A DNA stretch of 64,000 nucleotides from Lachnospiraceae bacterium (GCA_015056915.1 SVFK01000001.1:219219-283218); one strand, 5' to 3'. Shown: positions 10,203-20,725, counted from the stretch's first letter. The notes: generated by a model from the letters alone, not told the origin. Numbers and translations: made by a program.

Positions 10203-10286
10203 ATTTCCTCCATTTCACCGCATCTGTGCGGGCTATTTACCTATTATATTTTGCACCCTTTCGTACAGGGCTACGGAAAGATCTGT

Positions 10287-10982
10287 CTATACAGTCACCT
10301 TAGTACCGTTAAACTTACCTTTCACCGTATTCACAATACTATTTTCTTCGTTCAATCCGAATACCCACATAGGAACCTTATTATCACGAGCCAAAATAGA
10401 TGCTGTCATATCCACAACCTGCAGATTCTTGGCAATCACCTCGTCAATAGTGACCTCATCATACTTCTTGGCTGCGGGATTCTTGTTCGGGTCGTCATCG
10501 TACACGCCATCAATGGATTTCGCAAGTAAAATAACCTCTGCATCTACCTCAATGGCACGAAGAACCACACCCGTATCTGTTGAAAAATAAGGATGTCCGG
10601 TACCACCCGCAAAAAATACTACCATACCCTTCTCAAAGTATTTGTTTGCTCTATCCTTGGAAAAAAGCTTTGTGAAGGAACCGCATTCAAAGGGTGTAAG
10701 TATATTGGTCATCATTCCTACCGAGCGGAATATCTCAGACACATAAATACAATTCATAACAGTAGCAAGCATACCAATCTGGTCCGCCTTGGTGCGATCA
10801 ATATTCTCACTGGAGCGTCCTCTCCAGAAATTACCACCGCCGATTACAATACCAACCTGTACACCATCTGCCACCAGCTCTTTTACCTGAAGAGCAACCT
10901 TTCTGACCGTTTCTTCATCAAAGCCGGTTTTCTTCTCCCCGGCAAGAGCTTCACCACTCAATTTTAACAAGATTCTACGCAT
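10287..10982 (-). CDS. pyrH: UMP kinase
   Basis: RRILLKLSGEALAGEKKTGFDEETV...IGGGNFWRGR...ATVMNCIYV. Confidence 0.97.
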   Translation of the reverse strand: MRRILLKLSGEALAGEKKTGFDEETVRKVALQVKELVADGVQVGIVIGGGNFWRGRSSENIDRTKADQIGMLATVMNCIYVSEIFRSVGMMTNILTPFECGSFTKLFSKDRANKYFEKGMVVFFAGGTGHPYFSTDTGVVLRAIEVDAEVILLAKSIDGVYDDDPNKNPAAKKYDEVTIDEVIAKNLQVVDMTASILARDNKVPMWVFGLNEENSIVNTVKGKFNGTKVTV

Positions 10983-10993
10983 TTTGATTTCTC

Positions 10994-11956
10994 CTATTTT
11001 ACTTTTGCCTTTCTGCTTTCAGGCTTGTAATCATCAAAGAAGGAAGTAGGGTTGACATCCGCATAGCACTGGGAACACATACCCTCGATAACCGCACCAT
11101 TATTAATCTGAACAGATTTCGATTTAATATTACCCATAACGATAGCAGAGGCATCCAGAATAACCGGACCCTTTACATCAATATCACCCTTAACCGCACC
11201 TGCAATAGCAGCACTTGTAGCAGAAATATTACCGATAACAACAGAGCTTGCACCAATCTTTACAGCGCCCTCACTTACAATCTCACCGTTGATTTTGGCA
11301 CCTTCCGCATAAATTTCAGCAGCCTTGGAATTACCTGTAATGTATCCTGTCACATTTAATTTGCCCAAAATATCAATATTTCCGTTAATGCTTCCTACAA
11401 CTTCTACAGAACCTTCTGAACTGATATCACCTGTAATAACCATTCCCGCCGTAATAATAGACGTTTCATCTGATACTGCCCTGTTTACATAGCTTTCCAT
11501 TTTCTTCTCTGCTCCTTTGTTCTCTACTTCTTTTTCTTCAGATTTTACACTTTCTACTGCCAATACGCTCTCTAACACACTTTCAATTTCATTGCCTTCC
11601 ACCGCAGTTTCTGCGTTCTCACTTGCCTCCGCTGCTGCCGCTTCTGCAAAAGATTCCTCCACAAGGGCTGTCGCCTCATCCACATCTACCGTGTTGACAC
11701 CCTCCTCCGGAATTTGGATGGAATCAATGTTTTTTAACATTTCCTCCAAGGATAGACCGTCGTCAAGCTCGGAAGCTGTCGAAGCTTCTTCCTCTACTGC
11801 ATCACTGTACGTTTCCTCATTTTGCAATGCTTCCGGTACTTCATCATTCTGTACTTCTTCATTTTGCTCTGCATCCACTGCAGCCACTTCTTCCTCCGGC
11901 ATCAATTCATTAACTGCCTGAGATAAATCTTCTTTCAAATCTGAAAAAAAACCCAT
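10994..11956 (-). CDS. Bactofilin-family polymer-forming protein with long acidic N-terminal region
   Basis: C-terminal beta-helix-like repeats SIITAGMVITGDISSEGSVEVVGSINGNIDILGKLNVTGYITGNSKAAEIYAEGAKINGEIVSEGAVKIGASSVVIGNISA. Confidence 0.85.
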   Translation of the reverse strand: MGFFSDLKEDLSQAVNELMPEEEVAAVDAEQNEEVQNDEVPEALQNEETYSDAVEEEASTASELDDGLSLEEMLKNIDSIQIPEEGVNTVDVDEATALVEESFAEAAAAEASENAETAVEGNEIESVLESVLAVESVKSEEKEVENKGAEKKMESYVNRAVSDETSIITAGMVITGDISSEGSVEVVGSINGNIDILGKLNVTGYITGNSKAAEIYAEGAKINGEIVSEGAVKIGASSVVIGNISATSAAIAGAVKGDIDVKGPVILDASAIVMGNIKSKSVQINNGAVIEGMCSQCYADVNPTSFFDDYKPESRKAKVK

Positions 11957-11973
11957 GGTATTTTAACCTCCAT

Positions 11974-12963
11974 TCATTCTTTGGAATTCATATCTATATG
12001 CTGAACTGGCTTAGTAGCTTCTGTAATCGGCAGGATTACAGTATCCTCCATTGCCAAAATGTTCTCGATAATAATGGGAAGCGCCTCTACTGTAGTCGGC
12101 TTATCCGCCGAATCATGCATCAGGATAATGGATGTTTCATACAATTCAATATCCTTTGTACAATTCTTTACAATATCCTGAACTGTCAACTGCTGACTGC
12201 TGCCATCCCCTGAGGAAATATTCCAATCATAATATTCCACACCCAAGCCCTCCAGATAATCAGCAAATTCCTGCATATTCACATCACTGACTGTATTAGA
12301 GCTCCCTCCGGGGAAACGGTAAACTGTACTTTTCACCCCCACCACTTCATAAACATAATCCTGCAGGCGGGTAAAATCCTCCCCAAAAGCCTCCACCGAC
12401 TGATATATTTCATGATATTTATGACTATAGGAATGCAGACCCAGAGTATGACCTCCGGCAACAATGGCCTGCATGGCCTCTTCGGCCATCTCACCTTCCT
12501 TACCTACCACAAAAAATGTCGCCCTCACCTGATACCGATCCAATATTGCCAGAATATCCTCCGTATATTTACTGGGACCGTCATCAAAGGTTAGGTAAAC
12601 CTTATGTAACTGATTTTTTGCAATGTCCTCAGTCACAACAGCTTCCATATCTGTCAGACTCCCCATATTCGATACTCCCGGTTCAGCCTTCCCTACTGAT
12701 GCCACACCCTGACCCACAGTAGAATTCTCCATAAAATCTTGCTGTGCCATCACCTGCTGTTCCTTGGATATCTGTGCCAGATTTTCGATTTGTTCTGTCA
12801 TATCATCCAGCTTTTGATTCAGGTCATGAATCTTGAAAAACAAAAAGATACACAACACAAAAGGAATCAATATCAATATCATCAGAGTAAATATTATAAT
12901 TTTCTTTAATCTCTGCACTCTTCTTCGTCTGGCAGAGGAATCAGTATAATTCTCTTCCGACAT
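11974..12963 (-). CDS. Membrane-anchored polysaccharide deacetylase (NodB homology)
   Basis: KVYLTFDDGPSKYTEDILAILDRYQVRATFFVVG...GHTLGLHSYSHKYHEIY...YRFPGGSSNT; N-terminal TM segment. Start chosen at MSEENYTD. Confidence 0.93.
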   Translation of the reverse strand: MSEENYTDSSARRRRVQRLKKIIIFTLMILILIPFVLCIFLFFKIHDLNQKLDDMTEQIENLAQISKEQQVMAQQDFMENSTVGQGVASVGKAEPGVSNMGSLTDMEAVVTEDIAKNQLHKVYLTFDDGPSKYTEDILAILDRYQVRATFFVVGKEGEMAEEAMQAIVAGGHTLGLHSYSHKYHEIYQSVEAFGEDFTRLQDYVYEVVGVKSTVYRFPGGSSNTVSDVNMQEFADYLEGLGVEYYDWNISSGDGSSQQLTVQDIVKNCTKDIELYETSIILMHDSADKPTTVEALPIIIENILAMEDTVILPITEATKPVQHIDMNSKE

Positions 12964-13043
12964 ACATTCTCTCATTCTATAATTACTTTACACTTCTGTA
13001 ACAGTATAGCATATTCCACTTTTTTGGGAAAGACAAAAATAGA

Positions 13044-13069
13044 AAAAGGACACATAAAAATGTCCTTTT
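13044..13069 (-). terminator. Terminator-like hairpin downstream of the KTSC gene
   Basis: AAAAGGACA...TGTCCTTTT inverted repeat. Confidence 0.65.
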
Positions 13070-13111
13070 ACCGTTTTATTCCATCTATTCGCTATAATCA
13101 GAGCTCTTTCA

Positions 13112-13339
13112 TTATCCTTCCGGCATAATTCTTTGTTCTGCATAACAGCCCTTGATATACCTATGAAAAAAAGATTCCGGATTGCCTTCGTACTTGAATC
13201 GATACCATATATCCTCCGGCACATCAAAATACTGCCATATCTGACCGTCATGACAAAACTCAATCTCCAACAATTTACACTGCGCATCATAACCAGCTGA
13301 TGCAATTACTATATTTCCGAATCTGCATTTCGTGATCAA
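13112..13339 (-). CDS. KTSC-domain protein
   Basis: NIVIASAGYDAQCKLLEIEFCHDGQIWQYFDVPEDIWYRFKYEGNPESFFHRYIKGCY resembles the KTSC domain. Confidence 0.7.
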   Translation of the reverse strand: MITKCRFGNIVIASAGYDAQCKLLEIEFCHDGQIWQYFDVPEDIWYRFKYEGNPESFFHRYIKGCYAEQRIMPEG

Positions 13340-13570
13340 CAGAGTAAGCCTCCTTATCTACAATTATCAACCCTGATGCAGCCGCATCCCGTCCTCCTTC
13401 GAAGGAGAACACATCTACGCTTCTTCCGGTCAAAATTCCCTTTTACCCGTAGAAATTTTCCCACCCACTGCGACAATTGCTCTTTTCTATTGTTCTATGG
13501 CAGACTCCGAAATTCCCCTATTTTACACATTCCGTTATTCAGTTTTTATGATGCCTTATTTCTTGATACA

Positions 13571-14098
13571 TTAATATGTAAACACAAAAGCTCCGGTGCT
13601 AGCAGCCCCTTCTGTATACTGTGTCACACCATCATAGGTCAAATCGGCATAATGTACGCAGGACACACGATAGGTTTCATCCTTCACAGCCCCGGTGTAA
13701 GTAACACTCACTGCCATACTGCTGGTATCTCTAACTTCAGCTCCGGTTGAATATGCAACCTCCTTCCAGCCGTACCACACCTTCTGCTCCACCTTGATAT
13801 TCTTCACACCCACCACCGGACATACATCCGTAGTACCCGTATGAGCTGTGATTCCCATACCTGAACCACTAAAACTAACAGAAATTCTACAACCAGTCAA
13901 CACTGCTCTGGTATTCTGCAGATAATCAAAATATCCCTCCGGCACCGGAACAATCTGCGCTTCCATAATTTCCACTTTGCTGTCCTGATACAGATTCTCC
14001 TCAGCAGCCGTAACGCCTATGGTAGGCATCCCTGACAAACAGGCAACCGCAAGGGTAAAACAAATCAGCTTTTTAACACGTCTCCATACTTTCTTCAT
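13571..14098 (-). CDS. Secreted protein of unknown function (possibly DUF6147-like)
   Basis: Signal peptide MKKVWRRVKKLICFTLAVACLSGMPTIGVTAAEEN, then a beta-rich secreted domain; family name is from memory. Confidence 0.65.
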   Translation of the reverse strand: MKKVWRRVKKLICFTLAVACLSGMPTIGVTAAEENLYQDSKVEIMEAQIVPVPEGYFDYLQNTRAVLTGCRISVSFSGSGMGITAHTGTTDVCPVVGVKNIKVEQKVWYGWKEVAYSTGAEVRDTSSMAVSVTYTGAVKDETYRVSCVHYADLTYDGVTQYTEGAASTGAFVFTY

Positions 14099-14267
14099 GT
14101 AACATTCTCCTTTTCTTTTGTAATTTTGATTTTAGAAGGACTTACATGTCTTTCTTAATTTTCTTTATTTAGCCCTTCTACCTTATATATGACAAAAAAT
14201 GCCTCAAAATTACAAAAAGCAAAAAAAATTTTTTAAGTTATCTAATATTATTTTTCTTTTTTAAAAA

Positions 14268-14291
14268 GAGCAGGTAATTTCTTACCTGCTC
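14268..14291 (-). terminator. Intrinsic terminator of the sigma/anti-sigma operon
   Basis: Minus strand GAGCAGGTAA-GAAA-TTACCTGCTC followed by TTTTT. Confidence 0.85.
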
Positions 14292-14305
14292 CTTACACAA
14301 ATCAA

Positions 14306-15196
14306 TTATTGAGAGATTATATCTCTATACCTTGTTACGATTTCACTAATAGTATCTTTATCTGCATTACCTTCTACATAACATTGCACATTATCCTCAT
14401 AAAAATAGTATGTATATTCCGTATATCCCTCTGGATTTTCTTTGGCTAAAAACCCTGCATCTTGACAATTCTCTGACTGAATCTCCTGTTCCTCACCAAA
14501 ATAAGTTTCTCTGTACAGAACAGTTTCACCGGAATAAATAACTGCCCCAACATAGACTCTATTCTCAGCCGCTACATCCTCATAGCAATGCTTAATCTCG
14601 TCATAATCCTCCCCCCCGGTAATCCGAATATATTGTAATTCATACCCTTCCGACTCCATTGCTTTCTCTGCCGCCGTAGTGTAGGGTCGATATTCCTCTG
14701 GAATCTCATCCTTGCTTTCGTATGTCACCTCATTAATAACATTTTTCCCACTATCCATATTTTCAGGAGAGGATATCATTGTTCTACCTTCCTCGTCCGC
14801 CTTAAGCCAGAAAAAGAACCCGTTTCCCTTTCCTGCATTTACAACTCCCAAAGAAGTACCTGCTACCATTATCACAAGAAGTAGCAATACTGCTGCCGCA
14901 ACAAAACGATGCTTCACTACAAATCTACGCAGTCTGCTGCCCTTATGAGGCTTCTTTTCCGAGGCAACTACCGCGCTTTCACCGCTTCGTTGTTCTACAT
15001 AAGCATAAAAGCGTTCCATTTCCTGCTCATTAGTTAAGGCTTCCTCCTGCTCCATAGGCTCTAAGGTCTGAATTAGATTCACAAGGGCATCCACTTCCTC
15101 TTCGTTAAATTCCTCATCCGATGCCTCCAGTGTATACCAACGCAACCGCTCCTTGGCAGCTTCTAATAATTTCATATTGTCATTTCCGTTTGTCAT
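14306..15196 (-). CDS. Transmembrane putative anti-sigma factor (DUF4367-like)
   Basis: Single TM (RFVAAAVLLLLVIMVAGTSLGVV), C-terminal extracytoplasmic domain; directly downstream of an ECF sigma gene. Confidence 0.75.
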   Translation of the reverse strand: MTNGNDNMKLLEAAKERLRWYTLEASDEEFNEEEVDALVNLIQTLEPMEQEEALTNEQEMERFYAYVEQRSGESAVVASEKKPHKGSRLRRFVVKHRFVAAAVLLLLVIMVAGTSLGVVNAGKGNGFFFWLKADEEGRTMISSPENMDSGKNVINEVTYESKDEIPEEYRPYTTAAEKAMESEGYELQYIRITGGEDYDEIKHCYEDVAAENRVYVGAVIYSGETVLYRETYFGEEQEIQSENCQDAGFLAKENPEGYTEYTYYFYEDNVQCYVEGNADKDTISEIVTRYRDIISQ

Positions 15197-15208
15197 ATTT
15201 ATTATCCT

Positions 15209-15715
15209 TTACTCTTTGTCCTTCAATGCGCTTTCTATCTTTTTCTTCAATCGCGTGACTTTTACCCGCATATTATTCTCTGAAACATTTTCCCGCTCTG
15301 CAATTTCGGCAATGGATTCACCCCAAAGGAAATATCTGCGAAACCGCAGCATTTCCTCTGCAGTCAAGGTATCCTTTATCACCATTTCCATCTCAGCCTT
15401 GCAATAGCCCTCTTCCTCATCAGAAGGCTCCAACTGCGTGGGTTCGAAACGGACCTCCGCATGTGGTTTCACCTTTCTTACGCACTCTTTTATCTTATAC
15501 CGTGCAGTCTGATATAACCAGCCCATTTGATTGGGATGTGTACTGAATACATCGTATTTTCTCACTGCCTCATAAAAGGTTTCCTGCACAATATCCTCTG
15601 CCATGTCTCTGTTCTCTATCATGGTATAAACATAGCGCAGTAGCTTTGGCTTATACCTGAGATAGATTTTATCAAATTCCTTCCGGCTTACCGCAAGATT
15701 CTTATTATTTTCCAT
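15209..15715 (-). CDS. ECF-type RNA polymerase sigma factor
   Basis: LRYVYTMIENRDMAEDIVQETFYEAVRKYDVFSTHPNQMGWLYQTARYKIKECVRK...SIAEIAERENVSENNMRVKVTRLKKKIE. Start set to MENNKNLA. Confidence 0.92.
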   Translation of the reverse strand: MENNKNLAVSRKEFDKIYLRYKPKLLRYVYTMIENRDMAEDIVQETFYEAVRKYDVFSTHPNQMGWLYQTARYKIKECVRKVKPHAEVRFEPTQLEPSDEEEGYCKAEMEMVIKDTLTAEEMLRFRRYFLWGESIAEIAERENVSENNMRVKVTRLKKKIESALKDKE

Positions 15716-15987
15716 GTATATCCACCCGGTTCCAAAATTTTTACCCAGATAATTTATCACATTCTACTGGAAAATTGTGGATATTTTAGAAATACTAAAA
15801 TTTTTGTTGGAAAAGGGACGTGCATTACATATTTTCTCATTTTGTCACCGGCAATGTATCATGTCCGCTCAACAGATTTTCTTGCATGATTTTTAAACAT
15901 ATACTATAATAAATAAGATTTATAGTCGGAGGTGTCCATATCCTCCTATCTTCATAGAAAGGACACGCATTCGTGCGGTAAAATACA

Positions 15988-17016
15988 ATGAGTTTTGAAT
16001 TTATTAAAAAATTACCTACCCCGGAAGAAATCAAAGAAGAATACGCGCTTCCGCCCGCCCTTGCCAAAATCAAAGAAGAGAGAGATGCAGAAATTCGTGA
16101 TGTCATCATCGGCAAGAGCAATAAATTTTTGGTAATTATCGGTCCCTGTTCTGCGGATAACGAGGATTCTGTTTGTGATTATGTAAACCGGTTAGCAAAA
16201 GTAAATGAAAAAGTAAAGGATAAGCTGATTTTGATTCCCAGAATCTATACCAATAAGCCTCGTACTACAGGCGAGGGCTACAAGGGTATCGTACATCAGC
16301 CCGACCCCGAGAAAAAACCTGACTTCCTTGCCGGATTGATTGCAATGCGAAAAATGCATATTCGTGCCATCGAGGAAACAGGTCTGACCGCTGCAGATGA
16401 GATGCTTTATCCCGAAAACTGGCGTTATGTTTCTGACATTTTATCCTATGTAGCAATTGGTGCCCGCTCCGTAGAAGATCAGCAGCACCGTTTGACTGTC
16501 AGCGGTTTTGATATCCCTGCGGGAATGAAAAACCCCACCAGTGGTGACTTCTCCGTTATGTTAAACTCCGTATACGCAGCGCAACACCCCCACTCCTTTA
16601 TTTACAGGGGATGGGAGGTAAATACCACCGGAAATGACATGGCACATACCGTTCTTCGCGGTGCTACCAACAAGCACGGACACAGCATTCCCAATTATCA
16701 TTATGAGGATTTGAACCGCCTGTTGGAAATGTACCAACGTATGGATTTAGTTAATCCTGCATGTATCATTGACTCCAATCATTCCAACTCCAACAAGCAG
16801 TGTGAGCAGCAGATTCGAATCGTCAAGGAAGTAATGCACAGTCGCAAGCTGAATTCTGACATCCATAGCCTTGTAAAGGGTGTTATGATTGAAAGTTATA
16901 TTGAAGAAGGTTGCCAGAAGGTAGGCGGCGGTTGCTACGGCAAATCTATCACAGACCCTTGCCTTGGTTGGGCAGACAGCGAAAAGCTGATTTATGATAT
17001 TGCAGAATATGAATAA
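15988..17016 (+). CDS. 3-deoxy-7-phosphoheptulonate (DAHP) synthase, class I
   Basis: IIGPCSADNEDSVCDYVNRLA...IPRIYTNKPRTTGEGYKG...AADEMLYPENWRYVSDILSYVAIGARSVEDQQHR...IDSNHSNSNKQ. Confidence 0.96.
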   Translation: MSFEFIKKLPTPEEIKEEYALPPALAKIKEERDAEIRDVIIGKSNKFLVIIGPCSADNEDSVCDYVNRLAKVNEKVKDKLILIPRIYTNKPRTTGEGYKGIVHQPDPEKKPDFLAGLIAMRKMHIRAIEETGLTAADEMLYPENWRYVSDILSYVAIGARSVEDQQHRLTVSGFDIPAGMKNPTSGDFSVMLNSVYAAQHPHSFIYRGWEVNTTGNDMAHTVLRGATNKHGHSIPNYHYEDLNRLLEMYQRMDLVNPACIIDSNHSNSNKQCEQQIRIVKEVMHSRKLNSDIHSLVKGVMIESYIEEGCQKVGGGCYGKSITDPCLGWADSEKLIYDIAEYE

Positions 17017-17045
17017 GTAGTATTTATTTGATTTAGTTATCAGTA

Positions 17046-17083
17046 GAGGGTGTTTACGAAAGGATTACTTCGTAAACACCCTC
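17046..17083. terminator. Bidirectional terminator between DAHP synthase and xerD
   Basis: GAGGGTGTTTACGAA-AGGATTAC-TTCGTAAACACCCTC followed by TTTAATC; genes converge. Confidence 0.88.
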
Positions 17084-17124
17084 TTTAATCTTCTATCTAA
17101 TTCCCTTTTTCTATCATTTGGCTA

Positions 17125-18006
17125 CTAGCCTCTGGGATGTGCTTTTGCATACACATCACGCAGATGATTCTTATAGATTACCGCATAAATCTGTGTAGAG
17201 GAAATGTCCGAATGTCCCATCATTTCCTGCACACTGCGTAAATCTGCACCGTTTTCCACCATATGCGCTGCAAAAGAATGCCTCAATGTATGTGGTGTAA
17301 TCTCAGTGGTGATTCCGGCTTTTCTGGCGTAAGACTTTAGCAGTTTCCAAAATCCCTGACGACTCATAGCCTGTCCGTTACAATTTAAAAACAGAATGTC
17401 CATTTCTTCATTAGCCAATTCATCTCTTCCATGCTCAAGATAATCCATCAAAGCATTACGTGCCTTGTTGCCAAAAGGAATGATTCTTTCCTTACTGCCA
17501 TCCCTGCATACGATACAATCTGTTTTCAGATTTACATCGTCCATATGCAGGTTAATCAATTCTGTTACCCGAATGCCTGTTGCATATAAAAGCTCCAACA
17601 TGGCCTTGTCACGTATTTCCTTGGGAGAATCTCCCATGGGTTGCTCCAACAGGGCTGCAATCTCACTCTCCGACATGATTTCGGGCATTTTTTTCTCTAT
17701 CTTAGGAGCCTGCAAGCCTTCGGCAATATTCTTTTCAATCATATACTCCTTCTCAAGAAATGCAAAAAACGCCTTAATAGATGCAATATTTCTTGAAATG
17801 GTAGCCGCTTTGAAATTCTGCGCCTCCAAAAAGCTTATATATGCTTGTAGCGCTGATGCATTCACATCCCTCACCTGAAGAATGCCGCTTTGCTCCAGAA
17901 ATTTCCTAAGCTTGTTGAGGTCACGTCTATAGGAAAGCTGCGTGTTCTCTGACGTATTCTTTTCATTATTCAGATATGCTATAAACAAATCTATCTCTTT
18001 GTTCAT
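17125..18006 (-). CDS. xerD: Tyrosine recombinase XerD
   Basis: Start at MNKEIDLFIAYL; RDKAMLELLYATGIRVTELINLHMDDV...TPHTLRHSFAAHMVENGADLRSVQEMMGHSDISSTQIYA. Confidence 0.94.
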   Translation of the reverse strand: MNKEIDLFIAYLNNEKNTSENTQLSYRRDLNKLRKFLEQSGILQVRDVNASALQAYISFLEAQNFKAATISRNIASIKAFFAFLEKEYMIEKNIAEGLQAPKIEKKMPEIMSESEIAALLEQPMGDSPKEIRDKAMLELLYATGIRVTELINLHMDDVNLKTDCIVCRDGSKERIIPFGNKARNALMDYLEHGRDELANEEMDILFLNCNGQAMSRQGFWKLLKSYARKAGITTEITPHTLRHSFAAHMVENGADLRSVQEMMGHSDISSTQIYAVIYKNHLRDVYAKAHPRG

Positions 18007-18195
18007 GTAACGTAGCCCTTCCTCAATTCCGGTAACACCCGCATTTTGAGACGCGGTAAGGTTAATTATAATCAGAAAACCGAGGAAAAGCAAGGAGCAA
18101 ATTTCCTATTTTTTTCGGGCTTTTCAGCACTTTTGAACAAAGGTACAATATGAGCCAAAATAGAATTATGTAAATCACAAGATATAGATATTCTA

Positions 18196-18795
18196 TCAAA
18201 AAATTTTTAAAATTTTTTCCAGAAATCCTGGATTTGCAAAACTTTCCAACAGGCAGCCCAGAATCAATCCGCACAATATCAGCACCAGCTGCATCAACCT
18301 CTTAGCCCATGACACACTGTTATCTCCACCTGTCAAGAGGCTACTTTTAAAATAAATGCTTCGATTCAATTTCTCACACCAGAGAAGTAATGCCACGAAG
18401 ACAGGAACATATACGAAGTACTGGGGCATAATTCCGGCAAATACAAATAACATTCCTTTCAAACCGTAGCGCAGCACTACCGCTGCCAAAAAAGCTCCCG
18501 CAGACATACCGTACCAGAAGGTAGCTCCAACGCATACTACCAACCCCAGATAGGTGGTTGCCAGTACCGCCAAAATGACGGCTGTCTCCAGCCGCAATCT
18601 TAAAACATAATAAAAAAGAGCACTGCTGTCAACGGTCATATACTTCATGTGGTATAAAGTGTATTCATCCAATAATCCCGTATTTTCCAGCAAAATGCTC
18701 TTTCCCAAACTCATCATCAGTATTCCTGACAGTAGGCCTGTCAGAAAAATTGCTCCAAGAGGAAGCTTCCCTCTATGTATGTAATATCGCTTCAT
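18196..18795 (-). CDS. spoIIM: Stage II sporulation protein M
   Basis: Multi-TM protein next to xerD and a NUDIX gene; LGLVVCVGATFWYGMSAGAFLAAVVLRYGLKGMLFVFAGIMPQYFVYVPV. Confidence 0.88.
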   Translation of the reverse strand: MKRYYIHRGKLPLGAIFLTGLLSGILMMSLGKSILLENTGLLDEYTLYHMKYMTVDSSALFYYVLRLRLETAVILAVLATTYLGLVVCVGATFWYGMSAGAFLAAVVLRYGLKGMLFVFAGIMPQYFVYVPVFVALLLWCEKLNRSIYFKSSLLTGGDNSVSWAKRLMQLVLILCGLILGCLLESFANPGFLEKILKIF

Positions 18796-18903
18796 GCACT
18801 CATTTCACCTGCTTTGCACTCTGTTCTGCATATGCAGCATATATTTGAACCTAAAGTCCTCCTCTAATATATGCACCTGCGAAGCGCTTCATGACGAAAT
18901 CTA

Positions 18904-19440
18904 TTACACACCATATTTGGATGCATAAGTCATAATTCCGCAAATAGTTTTTGCATCCTGTATCTTACAATCATAAATCATCTGTTTTAACTCTGCAACA
19001 GAATAAGCCTCTACATTGATAAATTCATCCTCATCCAGATGCTGCACACCCGGTCTCAAATCCTTTGCCAGATAAATATCAATTTTTTCATTGCAAAAGG
19101 CTACTGTGGTATAAATGGAAGAAAGTAATTCAACCTTATCGCAGGTATAGCCGGTTTCTTCCTCCAATTCTCTCAGGGCTGCTATAGCAGTGGGCTCCTC
19201 ACGGCCGTTCAGACCGCCTGCCGGGAGCTCCACCGTCTCACGGTCCAATGCATTTCGATATTGGCGCACCATAAGCAGCTTTCCATCCTCACGCACTGCT
19301 ACTACCGCAGCGGCTCCCTTATGGTCTATCAGGTCCCATTTTGCCACATTACCATTAGGAATCTGCATAGTGTCCTGATAATAATCAATAATTGCGCCCT
19401 TCGCTACAAGCTCACGTTTTATTCGCTTAAATTCTTCCAT
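18904..19440 (-). CDS. NUDIX hydrolase (ADP-ribose pyrophosphatase type)
   Basis: VELPAGGLNGREEPTAIAALRELEEETGYTCDKVELL Nudix box. Confidence 0.94.
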   Translation of the reverse strand: MEEFKRIKRELVAKGAIIDYYQDTMQIPNGNVAKWDLIDHKGAAAVVAVREDGKLLMVRQYRNALDRETVELPAGGLNGREEPTAIAALRELEEETGYTCDKVELLSSIYTTVAFCNEKIDIYLAKDLRPGVQHLDEDEFINVEAYSVAELKQMIYDCKIQDAKTICGIMTYASKYGV

Positions 19441-20725
19441 AATTATCCTCTAATAATTTTTCAATGCTTACCAATTTAACACAAAGCACAAACAAATCGG
19501 TTGCTGCAGCCATTTCCTCCGGAGTAGGGAACGAAGGAGCAATACGGATATTACTATCCTTAGGGTCCTTTCCATAGGGGAAAGTAGCACCCGCACCGGT
19601 CAATACCATTCCTGCCTCCTTACATTTAGCTACAATGGCTTTCGCACAGCCTTCCATTGCATCAAAGGAGATAAAATAACCTCCGTTGGGATTGGTCCAG
19701 GTTCCGATACCCAAGCCTGTCAATTCCCTATCCAGCACCTGCAGAACAGCCTCGAATTTGGGGCGCATTAAAGCAGCGTGCTTTTGCATATGGGCTTTCA
19801 GACCGTTTACGTCTTTAAAATAGCGCGCATGCCGAAGCTGATTAATCTTATCATGTCCTATGGTCTGGACGGTCATCTGACTCTGGATATAATTAATATT
19901 TTCCACAGATGAAGCGATAGCAGACACACCGGAGCCGGAGAAGGTAACCTTGGATGTGGATGCGAAAATATAGACCATATTGGGGTTGCCGGATTTCTCA
20001 CACTCCTCAAGGATGTTCAGAATCTCATCCTGCCTGTCCTCATACAAATGATGAATGCAATATGCATTGTCCCAATAAATACGAAAATCCTCTGCTGCAG
20101 GCTTTAAGCTTGCAAAACGCTTAACCACCTCATCTGAGTAAGAAATACCTGTTGGGTTGGAATATTTCGGTACACACCAAATACCCTTTACTGAGGCATC
20201 ATTATTGACATATTGCTCTACCATATCCATATCGGGACCATCATTGTAAAGTGGTATATTAATCATCTCTATTCCAAAATATTCTGTTATCTTAAAATGT
20301 CTGTCGTATCCGGGAACGGGACACAGAAACTTAACCTTATCCAACTTACACCAAGGTGTAGAACCATTCACACCCTTCATCATAGAACGAGATACCGTAT
20401 CGTACATAATATTTAAACTAGAATTACCACAGATAAGAACATTATCCTTATTAACAGACATCATTCCTGCCATAAGTCTTCTGCACTCACCAATACCGTC
20501 CAAATCACCGTAATTGCGCGTATCATTACCAAGTGCAGTTCTCATATCAGAGGTACTGTTAATAACATCAAGCATGGGCATAGAAATGTCTAACTGTGAA
20601 ATACCCGGCTTTCCTCTGGACATGTCTAATTTTAATCCCTTTCCTTTTGCCTCCTCATATGCATCAGATAACTGTGTCTTTAGTGATAACAATTCTTCTC
20701 TGGTCAAATCCTGATATGCTTTCAT
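19427..20725 (-). CDS. Class I/II-fold PLP-dependent aminotransferase
   Basis: KGLKLDMSRGKPGISQLDISMPML...WCVPKYSNPTGISYSDEVVKRFA...ASTSKVTFSGSGVSAIA. Confidence 0.92.
   Translation of the reverse strand: MKAYQDLTREELLSLKTQLSDAYEEAKGKGLKLDMSRGKPGISQLDISMPMLDVINSTSDMRTALGNDTRNYGDLDGIGECRRLMAGMMSVNKDNVLICGNSSLNIMYDTVSRSMMKGVNGSTPWCKLDKVKFLCPVPGYDRHFKITEYFGIEMINIPLYNDGPDMDMVEQYVNNDASVKGIWCVPKYSNPTGISYSDEVVKRFASLKPAAEDFRIYWDNAYCIHHLYEDRQDEILNILEECEKSGNPNMVYIFASTSKVTFSGSGVSAIASSVENINYIQSQMTVQTIGHDKINQLRHARYFKDVNGLKAHMQKHAALMRPKFEAVLQVLDRELTGLGIGTWTNPNGGYFISFDAMEGCAKAIVAKCKEAGMVLTGAGATFPYGKDPKDSNIRIAPSFPTPEEMAAATDLFVLCVKLVSIEKLLEDNYGRI

Noticed and set aside
13376-13750. 124-aa plus-strand ORF in the gap between KTSC and DUF6147-like genes
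   Set aside because: Partly antisense to the secreted protein gene, low-quality sequence, no RBS or homology impression.
15780-15987. T-box or riboswitch before DAHP synthase
   Set aside because: No T-box consensus or known riboswitch core; only small weak hairpins.
17125-18006. Tyrosine recombinase as evidence of a mobile element
   Set aside because: Sequence and spoIIM/NUDIX context fit chromosomal XerD; no att sites or phage genes nearby.
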